NCBI GenBank assembly: GCA_965205235.1
Contig: CBDBGD010000002.1
Coordinates: 240,157 to 304,156, forward strand
Length of the DNA: 64,000 nt
Direction of reading: 5' to 3'
Origin: CBDBGD01 sp965205235
Lineage (GTDB): Bacteria > Chloroflexota > Dehalococcoidia > Lucifugimonadales > UBA1127
A model generated the notes under the pieces. That model was not told where the DNA came from. It saw nothing but the letters and a program-made list of their open reading frames with translations, and made no database searches. The position numbers and the translations under genes were made by a program. Positions 17,197 through 28,309 of the stretch are shown here, piece after piece (position 1 is the stretch's first letter; the number at the start of each line of letters is the position of its first letter).

Positions 17197-18444
17197 ATGG
17201 CGACTGGACCGCACACAGCCCCCGCGCCCCTACCACCGCCGCGGACCGAGGTGGGCCTGTCGGGCTGGGCCTACGCCAACCTGTTCAGCTCCCGGTTCAA
17301 CACCCTGCTGACTCTGGGGGCCGGGACAGCGATCCTGCTGGGGCTATGGTTCGGCCTGCGATGGGTCTTCCTGAGCGCCGACTGGACCATCATCTCCCGA
17401 ATTGGGGGGTTCTTCTTCATAGGCCAGTACAACACGGACCAGGCCTGTCCGGGCAACGACTGCTTCTGGAGGCCGCAGGCGGCGCTGCTGATGGTGACGG
17501 CGCTGCTGGGGATGACCTGGACGGTGGCCGGCGGAGGCGTGGCAAAGCGCGTAGCGCTCGCGGTGGCGATCATCGCCGTCGCGAGCGCCTTCCTCCCATA
17601 CGACATGGAGCGGATGGGGCTGGACATACGACTGCTGCTCATCGCCAACGCGCCGGCCCTGGCCCTGGGGTGGGCGCTGGCCCGCTACACGGCCCTGGGG
17701 TCCGCACGGAACGTGGCCGTGCTGGGCGTGCTGGCCTTCCTCCTGACGCTGGTGCTGCTGCGAGGCATCGAAGGGGTGCCGGGCCTGCAGCCCGTGAAAG
17801 TCACGGACTGGGGCGGCCTGATGCTCAACCTGCTGCTGGCAATCAGCGGCATCACGCTGAGCCTGCCCATCGGCATTGCGCTGGCGCTGGGACGCCGGAG
17901 CAACCTGCCCGTGGTGAAGGTGCTGTGCGTGGTATTCATCGAGGTGTTCCGGGGCGTGCCGCTGATCACGCTGCTGTTCATGTCGCAGGTGCTGGTGCCG
18001 CTGGCGTTCCCGGAGGACTTCCCGCTGAACTCGGTGCTGCGGGCGGCGATTGTCATCACGCTGTTCAGCTCGGCGTACATGGCGGAGAACATCCGCGGCG
18101 GGCTGCAGGCGCTGCATCCGGGCCAGGCGGAGGCCGCACGCGCGCTGGGGCTGCCGAGCTGGCAGACGACGCTGCTGATCTCCCTGCCGCAGGCCATTCG
18201 CAACGTGATTCCGGCCATCGTGGGCCAGTTCATCTCACTCTTCAAGGACACCAGCCTGGTCTACATCATCGGCATGCTGGACATCGTGGAGTTCAGCCGG
18301 GCGTTCATCCAGGGCAACCCGGAGTACCTGGCCAATGCCAAGGAGGTGTTCATCTTCCTGGCGCTGGTCTTCTGGATCTTCTGCTACGGCATGTCCTACG
18401 TGAGCAGAGACGTGGAGAAGCAAATGGGCGTGGGCCGTCGATAA
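17197..18444 (+). CDS. aapM: general L-amino acid ABC transporter permease
   Basis: Second permease subunit, 415 residues. It has a Pro-rich N-terminus, several helices typical of the AapM N-terminal extension, then the transport domain with IEVFRGVPLITLLFM and the coupling loop EAARALGLPSWQTTLLISLPQA near residue 312. It starts three bases after the aapQ stop, so the two are surely translated together. Confidence 0.93.
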   Translation: MATGPHTAPAPLPPPRTEVGLSGWAYANLFSSRFNTLLTLGAGTAILLGLWFGLRWVFLSADWTIISRIGGFFFIGQYNTDQACPGNDCFWRPQAALLMVTALLGMTWTVAGGGVAKRVALAVAIIAVASAFLPYDMERMGLDIRLLLIANAPALALGWALARYTALGSARNVAVLGVLAFLLTLVLLRGIEGVPGLQPVKVTDWGGLMLNLLLAISGITLSLPIGIALALGRRSNLPVVKVLCVVFIEVFRGVPLITLLFMSQVLVPLAFPEDFPLNSVLRAAIVITLFSSAYMAENIRGGLQALHPGQAEAARALGLPSWQTTLLISLPQAIRNVIPAIVGQFISLFKDTSLVYIIGMLDIVEFSRAFIQGNPEYLANAKEVFIFLALVFWIFCYGMSYVSRDVEKQMGVGRR

Positions 18445-18507
18445 CCACAGGCGCCTGACTGCTGTGACGAAACCGGCATTCGGCAGGAGGCGTGAGGGGA
18501 GGACCCT

Positions 18508-19269
18508 ATGAACAGCAACGGGCACGGGGCGGAACCCGACGACATCATCATCGCCCGGGACGTGCACAAGTGGTACGGGGCGTTCCACGTGCTCAACGGC
18601 ATCACCACCACGGTGCGGCGGGAGGAGAAGATCGTCATCCTGGGGCCTTCGGGCTCGGGAAAGTCGACGTTCATCCGGACCATCAACCGGCTGGAGGAGC
18701 ACCAGCGGGGCGACATCATCGTGGACGGGGTGGAGCTGACGAACGACGTGCGAAACATCGACGCCATCCGTCGAGAGGTGGGGATGGTGTTCCAGTCGTT
18801 CAACCTGTTCCCGCATCTCAGCGTCATGCGGAACATCACCCTGGCGCCGATGAAGGTCCGCAAGTGGCCCCGCTCGCAGGCGGAGGAGGTGGCCATCGGC
18901 CTGCTGGAGCGCGTGGGCATCCCGGAGCAGGCGGACAAGTACCCGTCGCAGCTCTCAGGCGGACAGCAGCAGCGGGTGGCCATCGCACGGGCGCTGGCGA
19001 TGCAGCCGAAGATCATGCTGTTCGACGAGCCGACGTCCGCGCTGGACCCGGAGATGATCAAGGAGGTGCTGGACGTGATGCGGGAGCTGGCGGAGTCGGG
19101 CATGACCATGCTGATCATCACCCATGAGATCGGCTTTGCCAGGGAGGTGGCCGACCGGGTCATCATGTTCGACGAGGGAAGCATCATCGAGGAGTCCCCG
19201 CCCAACGAGTTCTTCACCAACCCCAAGCACGAGCGGGCCCAGCTGTTCCTATCGCAGATCCTGGGGTGA
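18508..19269 (+). CDS. aapP: general L-amino acid ABC transporter ATPase
   Basis: ATPase of the Aap importer, 253 residues. Walker A GPSGSGKST is at 46-54, signature LSGGQQQRVAIARAL near 153, Walker B MLFDEPTSALDPE near 171 and the H-loop THEIGFA near 205. A GGGAGGA RBS precedes the ATG. It closes the operon aapJ-aapQ-aapM-aapP. Confidence 0.95.
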   Translation: MNSNGHGAEPDDIIIARDVHKWYGAFHVLNGITTTVRREEKIVILGPSGSGKSTFIRTINRLEEHQRGDIIVDGVELTNDVRNIDAIRREVGMVFQSFNLFPHLSVMRNITLAPMKVRKWPRSQAEEVAIGLLERVGIPEQADKYPSQLSGGQQQRVAIARALAMQPKIMLFDEPTSALDPEMIKEVLDVMRELAESGMTMLIITHEIGFAREVADRVIMFDEGSIIEESPPNEFFTNPKHERAQLFLSQILG

Positions 19270-19376
19270 TGGGGAGCGTTCGGTCCGCGTCGGAGAACGG
19301 CCGCGAGCGGCCTGAGGAGGGCGGCGCCGTACCAGGTCGGACGCCCGGTGTCCTTCGCAAGAGTCGACCAGGTTGC

Positions 19377-19406
19377 TTGACGGAGGAAGCGCCGTGGGTA
19401 TAGAAT
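19377..19406 (+). promoter_or_regulatory. 23S rRNA promoter
   Basis: TTGACG (19377-19382) and TATAGAAT (19399-19406) are spaced by 16 nt, about 115 bases before the processing stem of the 23S transcript. It is the best promoter match in the 270-base gap after aapP. Confidence 0.7.
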
Positions 19407-19540
19407 GGCGCTCTGCATCTATGAACATGCCGTAAACAGAGCAGCGCGGAACGAACCGGCCGAGGCGGTCCGGGCTTCCGGGCCGCCTCGATGCGTTCTA
19501 GAGGCAGGCGCACCTTAACAGGAGAAGAAGGAGCACTAGG

Positions 19541-22551
<3,011 letters not shown>

Positions 22552-22580
22552 ACCTATGGCTCCTTCTCTTCTGACACCGA

Positions 22581-22655
<75 letters not shown>

Positions 22656-22664
22656 GACACGAAT

Positions 22665-22695
22665 GAAGACACCCCCGGCAGCCGGGGGTGTCTTC
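22665..22695 (+). terminator. terminator of the 23S-tRNA transcript
   Basis: GAAGACACCCCCGGC and its exact reverse complement flank a single base. This 15-bp hairpin lies ten bases after the tRNA and before the convergent gene at 22725. No T-run follows. Confidence 0.75.
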
Positions 22696-22724
22696 GCGTT
22701 TGCCGCCAGTTATGTCACGCGTCC

Positions 22725-23423
22725 TCAGCCGCCCTGCGGCCGGCGGAAGACGGAGAGGGGCGTGCCTGCGGCGTCCATCTCGCGGCGGACCTCGGAGAGG
22801 CGCCGGCCAGCGGCGAGTTGGTTGCGAGCGTAGTCCTCGCCCTCCTCCATCGCCTGGCAGGTGGCCAGGTACCTCCGCGCCTGGTCCGGCGTAGCGATGA
22901 GGACGCCGTCGTCGTCGGCCAGGACCAAGTCGCCGGGGTTGACCCGGACGCCGCCGACCTCGACGGGCACGTTCAGCGCACCCTGGGGCTCTCTGCTCTG
23001 CCGCGGCATGGCGCTCATGAGCGCCGGTGAGGAGCCCCAGCAGAAGACGGGGAAGCCCATCGATTCCAGTGCTCGGGCGTCCGCCATGAGCGCATCGACG
23101 ACCATGCCGGCGATGCCGTACTCCTGGGCGTTGCGAAGGGTGAACTCGCCGGTGATGGCGTGGCGAGGGTCCCTGCCGGTGGCCACGACCAGCACGTCAC
23201 CCGGCTGTACGATGGCCTTCGCCGCGTTCACGGCGGCGTAGAGGTCCCGGGTCGTCTCGACGGTGAGCGCGGGGCCCACGAGCTTCACCGGCCGCCAGAG
23301 GGCGCGGATAGCCGGCTCCATGGCCGTCTCGAGGGCGTGGCCGAGGGTTGCCGGGGCGACGGCGCGGTAGGCCTCGACGGTGCTGCGGTCCAAGGTGTCG
23401 GGACGCGGGTGTACGGTGATCAC
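22725..23423 (-). CDS. RraA-like / HMG-aldolase-fold protein with altered active site
   Basis: A 232-residue protein with the RraA/demethylmenaquinone-methyltransferase-like fold. Relatives are metal-dependent HMG/CHA aldolases, oxaloacetate decarboxylases and RNase E regulators. Family blocks include QPGDVLVV (73-80), GIAGMVVDALMADARAL (103-119) and VNPGDLVLADDDGVLIA near 185. The usual catalytic motif D-G-x-x-R-D reads D110-A-L-M-A114-D115 here, so the substrate-binding Arg is missing. Standard aldolase activity is therefore doubtful. The GTG at 23423 is chosen for its GGAGG RBS. It is divergent from the dienelactone hydrolase gene. Confidence 0.8.
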   Translation of the reverse strand: MITVHPRPDTLDRSTVEAYRAVAPATLGHALETAMEPAIRALWRPVKLVGPALTVETTRDLYAAVNAAKAIVQPGDVLVVATGRDPRHAITGEFTLRNAQEYGIAGMVVDALMADARALESMGFPVFCWGSSPALMSAMPRQSREPQGALNVPVEVGGVRVNPGDLVLADDDGVLIATPDQARRYLATCQAMEEGEDYARNQLAAGRRLSEVRREMDAAGTPLSVFRRPQGG

Positions 23424-23455
23424 GTCGACCTCCGATGCATCGTTGTCGCCCTTGG

Positions 23456-23485
23456 AGTCTAGGGAGACGGCTGGGGCGCTGTCAA
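23456..23485 (-). promoter_or_regulatory. promoter of the RraA-like gene
   Basis: On the minus strand, TTGACA (23485-23480) and TAGACT (23461-23456) are spaced by 18 nt, about 33 bases before the GTG start. Confidence 0.65.
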
Positions 23486-23564
23486 AGCTGTGCACTCGGC
23501 ATCCCTTGACAGGGGCGAGCGTCACGCCCAAGCTTGGGGCACCATCCGCAGAGAGGGTATCGAC

Positions 23565-24320
23565 ATGTATACGACGGATTTGTACGAAGGCATGCTGGCG
23601 GAGACCATCAGCATCCAGGGGCACAACGGGGACGACGTCTACGCGTATTTCGCACGGCCGCTGGGCGCCGGCCCGTTCCCCGGCGTGGTGCTGGTGCACC
23701 ACATGCCCGGCTGGGACGAGTGGTACCGGGAGGCGACGCGCAAGTTCGCCCACCACGGCTACCTGGCCATCTGCCCCAACCTGTACCAGCGGGTGGGCCA
23801 CGGCACACCCGAGGACGTGGCCGCTCGGGTGCGCTCCCAGGGGGGCGTGTCGGACGACGGGGTGGTGGCGGACCTGGCGGCGGGGATGCGCTACCTGCGT
23901 GCGCTGCCCAACCTGAACGGGAAGGTGGGCATCTTCGGTACGTGCTCCGGCGGTCGACACGGCTACTTGGCCGCGTGCCAGGTGGAGGGCTTCGACGCGC
24001 TGGTCGACTGCTGGGGCGGCCGCGTGGTCATGTCGCAGGAGGAGCTGAGCGAGAAACAGCCGGTGGCGCCCATCGACTACACGGCGGACCTGCCGTGCCC
24101 GATCCTGGGCCTGTTCGGGGAGGAGGACCAGAGCCCCACGCCGGCCCAGGTGGCCACCCACGAGCAGGAGCTGAGGAAGCACGGCAAGGAGTACGAGTTC
24201 CACATGTACCCCAAGGCGGGCCACGGCTTCTTCTACTACGACCGCTCCGCCTATCGCCAGGAGCAGGCGGTGGACGGCTGGAACAAGCTCTTCGCCTTCC
24301 TGGAGAAGCACCTGGGATAG
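23565..24320 (+). CDS. dienelactone hydrolase family protein
   Basis: A 251-residue alpha/beta hydrolase of the dienelactone hydrolase family, whose founder opens the lactone formed during chlorocatechol breakdown. The nucleophile elbow is GTCSGG with Cys127 in place of the usual Ser, a family mark. Asp188 (FGEEDQ) and His220 (AGHGFF) complete the triad. No signal peptide is present. The ATG at 23565 has a GAGAGGG RBS. The next gene begins 30 bases later, so the two are likely one unit. Many family members act on substrates other than dienelactone. Confidence 0.88.
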   Translation: MYTTDLYEGMLAETISIQGHNGDDVYAYFARPLGAGPFPGVVLVHHMPGWDEWYREATRKFAHHGYLAICPNLYQRVGHGTPEDVAARVRSQGGVSDDGVVADLAAGMRYLRALPNLNGKVGIFGTCSGGRHGYLAACQVEGFDALVDCWGGRVVMSQEELSEKQPVAPIDYTADLPCPILGLFGEEDQSPTPAQVATHEQELRKHGKEYEFHMYPKAGHGFFYYDRSAYRQEQAVDGWNKLFAFLEKHLG

Positions 24321-24350
24321 CCGACGCGACCTTCGAGAGGAGACACAACC

Positions 24351-24614
24351 ATGTGCACGATGATCGTCGAGCAGGCGCTGGTGGCGGGCAGCGGCAAGGG
24401 CCGCGACGGCTGGTTCCCGCTGCAGAAGGCCACGGTCTCCTTCGACCACCCCTTCCACGCGCCCCTGGACCATGCCATCAACATCGACTTCGTGAACGAG
24501 GCGCAGGGGATGGACGCGAGGGTGGCCGTTGAGCTCACGCCGGAGTCGGCGCGGGCGCTGGTGCAGGCCATCACGGACGCCCTGGAGCGCGGCGAGAAGA
24601 GCGGCGTGCGGTAG
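24351..24614 (+). CDS. small DUF6295-like protein
   Basis: An 87-residue protein starting MCTMIVEQ, with a GSGKGRDGWFP segment, FDHPFHAPLDHAINIDFVNE and a C-terminal helix. This matches what I recall of the DUF6295 family, short proteins of unknown function that often accompany dienelactone hydrolase-like genes. A GAGAGGAGA RBS precedes it. It is not a P-loop protein despite the GSGKG string, which lacks the surrounding fold. Function is unknown. Confidence 0.7.
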   Translation: MCTMIVEQALVAGSGKGRDGWFPLQKATVSFDHPFHAPLDHAINIDFVNEAQGMDARVAVELTPESARALVQAITDALERGEKSGVR

Positions 24615-24620
24615 CGCGGA

Positions 24621-25778
24621 CTACTCCAGGGCGTTGTGGCCGGTGATGTCCCGCCCCAGGATGAGGGTGTGGATGTCGTAGGTGCCCTCGTAGGTGTCCA
24701 CGGTCTCCAGGTTCAGCATGTGCCGGATGGCGGCGTACTCCACCGTGATGCCGCTGGCCCCCAGGATGTCCCGCGCCGAGCGCGCGCCCTTCAGCGCAGC
24801 CCGCACGTTCTCCCGCTTGGCCACGGAGACGTGCAGGTGGCTCATCGTCCCCTCGTCCTTGAGCCGGCCCAAGCGCCACGCCATGAGCAGCCCCTTGGTG
24901 TGGTCGGCAAGCATGTCCACGAGCTTGGCCTGCACGAGCTGCCGGGCGGCGATGGGCTTGCCGAAGGTTGTGCGGGTCTGGGCGAAGTCCAGGGCCTCCT
25001 GGTAAACGGCCTCCAGAGCCCCCAGGGCGCCCCAGGCGATGCCGTAGCGGGCCTGGGTGAGGCATGACAGGGGCGCACGCAGTCCCTGGGCCTTGGGGAG
25101 CACCTGGGACATGGGGACACGGGCCTCGTCCATGACCAGCTCACTGGTGACGGAGGCGCGAAGGCTCATCTTATGCTTGATCTCGTTCGCCTGGAAGCCG
25201 GGCGTGTCGGTGGGGACCAAGACGCCGCGGACCACGCCCTCATCGTCCTTGGCCCAGACCAGGGCCACGTCCGCGTTGTTGCCGTTGCTGATCCACATCT
25301 TGGTGCCCGTGAGGATGCAGGAGTCGCCGTCGCGGCGCATCCTGGTCCGCATGGCCATGGGATCGGAGCCGCCCTCGTGCTCGGTGAGGCCGAAGCAGCC
25401 CACCATCTCGCCCGAGGCGAGCTTGGGGAGGTAGTGGCGCTTCTGCTCCTCGGAGCCGTACTCGAAGATGGGGTACATGACCAGGCCGCTCTGGACGCTG
25501 GACAGGCTGCGCAGGCCGGAGTCGGCGCGCTCCAGCTCGTACATGAGCAGGCCGTAGGCGACGTTACTGACACCGCCGCCGCCATACTCGGTGGGCAGCG
25601 TGGCGCCGAAGAAGCCCATGCGGCCGAAGGTGGGCACGAGGAAGCTGGGCGCCGCGCCGTCCTCCCACCACGCGCCGATGTTGGGGTGTACCTCCGCCTC
25701 CAAGAACTCGCGGGCCACCCTCTGCGTCTGTCGCTCCTCCTCCGTAAACAGATCGGCGACGAGATACCTATCCAGCAT
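24621..25778 (-). CDS. gcdH: glutaryl-CoA dehydrogenase-like acyl-CoA dehydrogenase
   Basis: A 385-residue flavoenzyme. Glutaryl-CoA dehydrogenase oxidises and decarboxylates glutaryl-CoA to crotonyl-CoA in lysine, tryptophan and benzoate breakdown. The segment LRSLSSVQSGLVMYPI near residue 90 holds the Arg-Ser pair that binds the glutaryl carboxylate. GCFGLTEHEGGSD and KMWISNG are FAD-binding blocks. Glu364 in TYEGTYDIH is the catalytic base at the usual place. The ATG at 25778 has an AGGAGG RBS. Whether it decarboxylates cannot be read from sequence. Confidence 0.88.
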   Translation of the reverse strand: MLDRYLVADLFTEEERQTQRVAREFLEAEVHPNIGAWWEDGAAPSFLVPTFGRMGFFGATLPTEYGGGGVSNVAYGLLMYELERADSGLRSLSSVQSGLVMYPIFEYGSEEQKRHYLPKLASGEMVGCFGLTEHEGGSDPMAMRTRMRRDGDSCILTGTKMWISNGNNADVALVWAKDDEGVVRGVLVPTDTPGFQANEIKHKMSLRASVTSELVMDEARVPMSQVLPKAQGLRAPLSCLTQARYGIAWGALGALEAVYQEALDFAQTRTTFGKPIAARQLVQAKLVDMLADHTKGLLMAWRLGRLKDEGTMSHLHVSVAKRENVRAALKGARSARDILGASGITVEYAAIRHMLNLETVDTYEGTYDIHTLILGRDITGHNALE

Positions 25779-25852
25779 GAGACCTCCTCGTGGGGAGAAC
25801 GTCGTGGTAGTGGCGGCGCGATGTGGTCACCGGACAGCGACCCACGTCGACC

Positions 25853-26683
25853 CTAGGCGGACTGCGGCGCAAAGAGCTGGCGCCCCTTGGAGTGCAGGTA
25901 GTGGGAGGCGATGAAGCGCAAGGGCTTGGTGGCGGTGGTGAAGTTCTCACCCAATAGCCCCAGGACGCCCGTCAGCTCCAGCGCCCGAGCAGCAGGGTGC
26001 TCGGCTGCGAGCTCGTAGAAGCGGCGGCCCTCCTCCACGTACTCCTCCAGCGTGCGTCGCGCTCGGGCCGCCGGGGTGGGGCCGGGCGCGAAGGTGCGCT
26101 GGACGCCGCGGGCGGAGTGGGGGAAGAGGCCGGAGACGAAGAGGCACACGTCTGCGATGCGCTTGTAGAAGGCAAAGCGTTGCTCCGGCTCCGCCGCGCT
26201 GCACAGTCGGACCAGGGAGTCGATGTCCATGTCGCTTGTGCGGACCCTGCGCCAGATGCCGCGGCGCACACGCACCGCCGTGACCGAGACCCGAACCCGG
26301 GTGAAGGAGGAGAGCATGTCAGCGAGGTAGCCGACCACGCCGCGGCGGGCAAGCAGCTCCACCACGTTGGAGGTGTCGAACACGGGGATGGTCCCGGCCC
26401 GATCGTACTCCAGGGTGTAGACGGCCTGCTCCAGGTCCACCAGCGCACGACGCAGGAGGACTTCGAAGTACAGGGCGGGGGAGATGCGCAGGAAGATCTC
26501 CTCGTCAGTCATCACGCGAGCGAAGACCCGCTCGTCGCCCACCAGCGCCCGGCGGAACGCCTCGTCCTCTCGGATGAGGCCCTTCAGGCGCTCGGCGTCG
26601 GTGGCGTCCGGGGCCGCCTCGCGCACGACGAAGTCGAGATCCGACTCGGAGAGTCCCACGCTCTGGAACCGGTGGTCGAGCAT
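25853..26683 (-). CDS. conserved-looking helical protein of unknown function
   Basis: A 276-residue protein that I do not recognise. It appears almost wholly helical, rich in Arg and Leu, with no signal peptide, no Cys cluster and no nucleotide-binding motif. Segments that might be signatures are RISPALYFEVLLRRA near residue 75, FDTSNVVELLARRGVVGYLADML near 110 and RFAFYKRIADVCLFVSGLFPH near 195. It starts at the ATG at 26683 after a GGAGGAG and stops 74 bases upstream of gcdH, in the same direction, so it may head that operon. It is divergent from the transhydrogenase operon. Confidence 0.75.
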   Translation of the reverse strand: MLDHRFQSVGLSESDLDFVVREAAPDATDAERLKGLIREDEAFRRALVGDERVFARVMTDEEIFLRISPALYFEVLLRRALVDLEQAVYTLEYDRAGTIPVFDTSNVVELLARRGVVGYLADMLSSFTRVRVSVTAVRVRRGIWRRVRTSDMDIDSLVRLCSAAEPEQRFAFYKRIADVCLFVSGLFPHSARGVQRTFAPGPTPAARARRTLEEYVEEGRRFYELAAEHPAARALELTGVLGLLGENFTTATKPLRFIASHYLHSKGRQLFAPQSA

Positions 26684-26818
26684 CGCTCGTGCTTCTCCTC
26701 CTGGTGACCGTACTCCACTGTAGCACCAATCGGCCTGCCGGGTGTAGAGGAGAGGGATGTGTGATAGAGTTAGAGAGATGCAGGGACGCAGACAACTCTT
26801 GTGGGGACACACGGAAGC

Positions 26819-27967
26819 ATGAAGGTTGGCGTCCCCAGAGAGGTCCTACCCGGAGAGCGGCGCGTCGCCCTTGTGCCGGCGACGGTTGCCTCTCTCCTCA
26901 AGGTCGGCGTAGAGGTCCTGGTGGAGAGGGACGCCGGCGCCTCCGCCTTCATCCCCGACGACGCGTACCGCGACGCGGGCGCGTCCGTGGTCGACGATGC
27001 GGCCAGCCTCTGGGGCCAAGCGGACGTTGTCCTCAAGGTGCAGAAGCCCGCAGGCGCGGGAGACGACTCGCAGGACGAGACGTCGCTGCTGCGCTCCGGC
27101 GCCACGGTCATCGGCCTTTTGCAGCCGCTGACCAGCCCGGACCTGGTGAAGACGCTGGCGGAGCGCGGGGTGACCAGCTTCAGCATGGATGCGATCCCCC
27201 GCATCGCTAGGGCGCAGAAGATGGACGCCCTGACGTCCATGGCCACCATCGCCGGGTACAAGGCGGTTCTCATCGCGTCCGGCTCGCTGGGGAAGCTCTT
27301 CCCGATGATGATGACCGCCGCGCAGACCATTCCACCGGCCAAGGGCGTGGTGCTGGGGGCAGGGGTGGCCGGGTTGCAGGCCATCGCCACCGCGCGCCGC
27401 CTGGGCGCCACCATGCAGGCCTTCGACGTGCGTCCGGCGGTCAAGGAGCAGGTGGAGAGCCTGGGCGCCGCCTTCGTGGGCGCAGAGGCGCAGGACGAGG
27501 CGGCGGAGGACGCACGAGGCTACGCCAAGGAGCTTACGGAGCAGGCCAAGGAGCGGGGACAGGCCGTGGTCCACAACCTGGTGCGGGACGTGGACTTCGT
27601 CATCACCACGGCGCTGATACCGGGCAGGCCCGCTCCGCTCCTCATCTCCGAGGAGATGGTGCGAGACATGCGGCCGGGGTCGGTCATCGTGGACATCGCC
27701 GCGGAGACGGGCGGCAACTGCGGCCTGACCGTGCCGGGGGAGACGGTGGAGCGGCACGGCGTGACCATCCACGGCCCGCTGAACCTTCCCAGCTCCATGC
27801 CCATCCACGCAAGCCAGATGTACGCCCGGAACATATCCGGCCTGCTCCTGCACCTGCTGCAGGACGGCGAGCTTCACCTGGACTTTGAGGACGTGATCAC
27901 TCGAGACTGCTGCATCACGCACGGGGGCGAGATCGTCCACGGGCCGACAAAGGCGCTGGTGGGGTAG
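26819..27967 (+). CDS. pntAA: NAD(P) transhydrogenase subunit alpha part 1
   Basis: The NAD(H)-binding domain I of the proton-pumping transhydrogenase, which exchanges hydride between NADH and NADP+ at the expense of the proton gradient. The 382-residue protein has the N-terminal MKVGVPREVLPGERRVAL, the Rossmann loop GVVLGAGVAGLQA near residue 178 and the mobile-loop region after it. It lacks the membrane helices found in one-piece PntA; these are supplied by the next gene. The ATG at 26819 is preferred over an upstream GTG. Confidence 0.93.
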   Translation: MKVGVPREVLPGERRVALVPATVASLLKVGVEVLVERDAGASAFIPDDAYRDAGASVVDDAASLWGQADVVLKVQKPAGAGDDSQDETSLLRSGATVIGLLQPLTSPDLVKTLAERGVTSFSMDAIPRIARAQKMDALTSMATIAGYKAVLIASGSLGKLFPMMMTAAQTIPPAKGVVLGAGVAGLQAIATARRLGATMQAFDVRPAVKEQVESLGAAFVGAEAQDEAAEDARGYAKELTEQAKERGQAVVHNLVRDVDFVITTALIPGRPAPLLISEEMVRDMRPGSVIVDIAAETGGNCGLTVPGETVERHGVTIHGPLNLPSSMPIHASQMYARNISGLLLHLLQDGELHLDFEDVITRDCCITHGGEIVHGPTKALVG

Positions 27968-28009
27968 CGCCGTCGTGCGAGTGCAGCGCGCAGGGGAGGA
28001 GGCCTGCCG

Positions 28010-28309
28010 ATGGTAGAGGGAACCATCATTGTGGCTCTCTACGTGCTTGTGCTTTCGATCTTCGTGGGATTCGAGGTGATCACCAAGGTCCCGCCCATCC
28101 TGCATACGCCACTCATGTCCGGCGCGAACGCCATCTCCGGCATCACGCTCATCGGCGCGCTGGCGGTGGCGGGCCCTGAGAATATCGCAGTCAGCTCCGT
28201 GCTGGGGCTGGTGGCGGTGGTGCTGGCGACGATCAACGTGGTGGGCGGGTTCATGGTCACCGACCGCATGCTCCGACTGTTCCGGCGAGGACCGGAGGGA
28301 CCGGGATAA
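28010..28309 (+). CDS. pntAB: NAD(P) transhydrogenase subunit alpha part 2
   Basis: The 99-residue membrane piece of the split alpha subunit. It has three hydrophobic helices with the family segment PPILHTPLMSGANAISGI between the first two. A GGGGAGGAGG RBS precedes the ATG. Its stop shares a base with the pntB start. Confidence 0.93.
   Translation: MVEGTIIVALYVLVLSIFVGFEVITKVPPILHTPLMSGANAISGITLIGALAVAGPENIAVSSVLGLVAVVLATINVVGGFMVTDRMLRLFRRGPEGPG

Noticed and set aside
22725..24473. Possible 582-residue fusion with an RraA domain at the C-terminus
   Set aside because: The first 350 residues are antisense to the dienelactone hydrolase. The RraA part has its own GTG with a GGAGG RBS and promoter.
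24351..24614. P-loop ATPase from a GSGKG string
   Set aside because: The small protein lacks a preceding beta strand, Walker B and adequate length.
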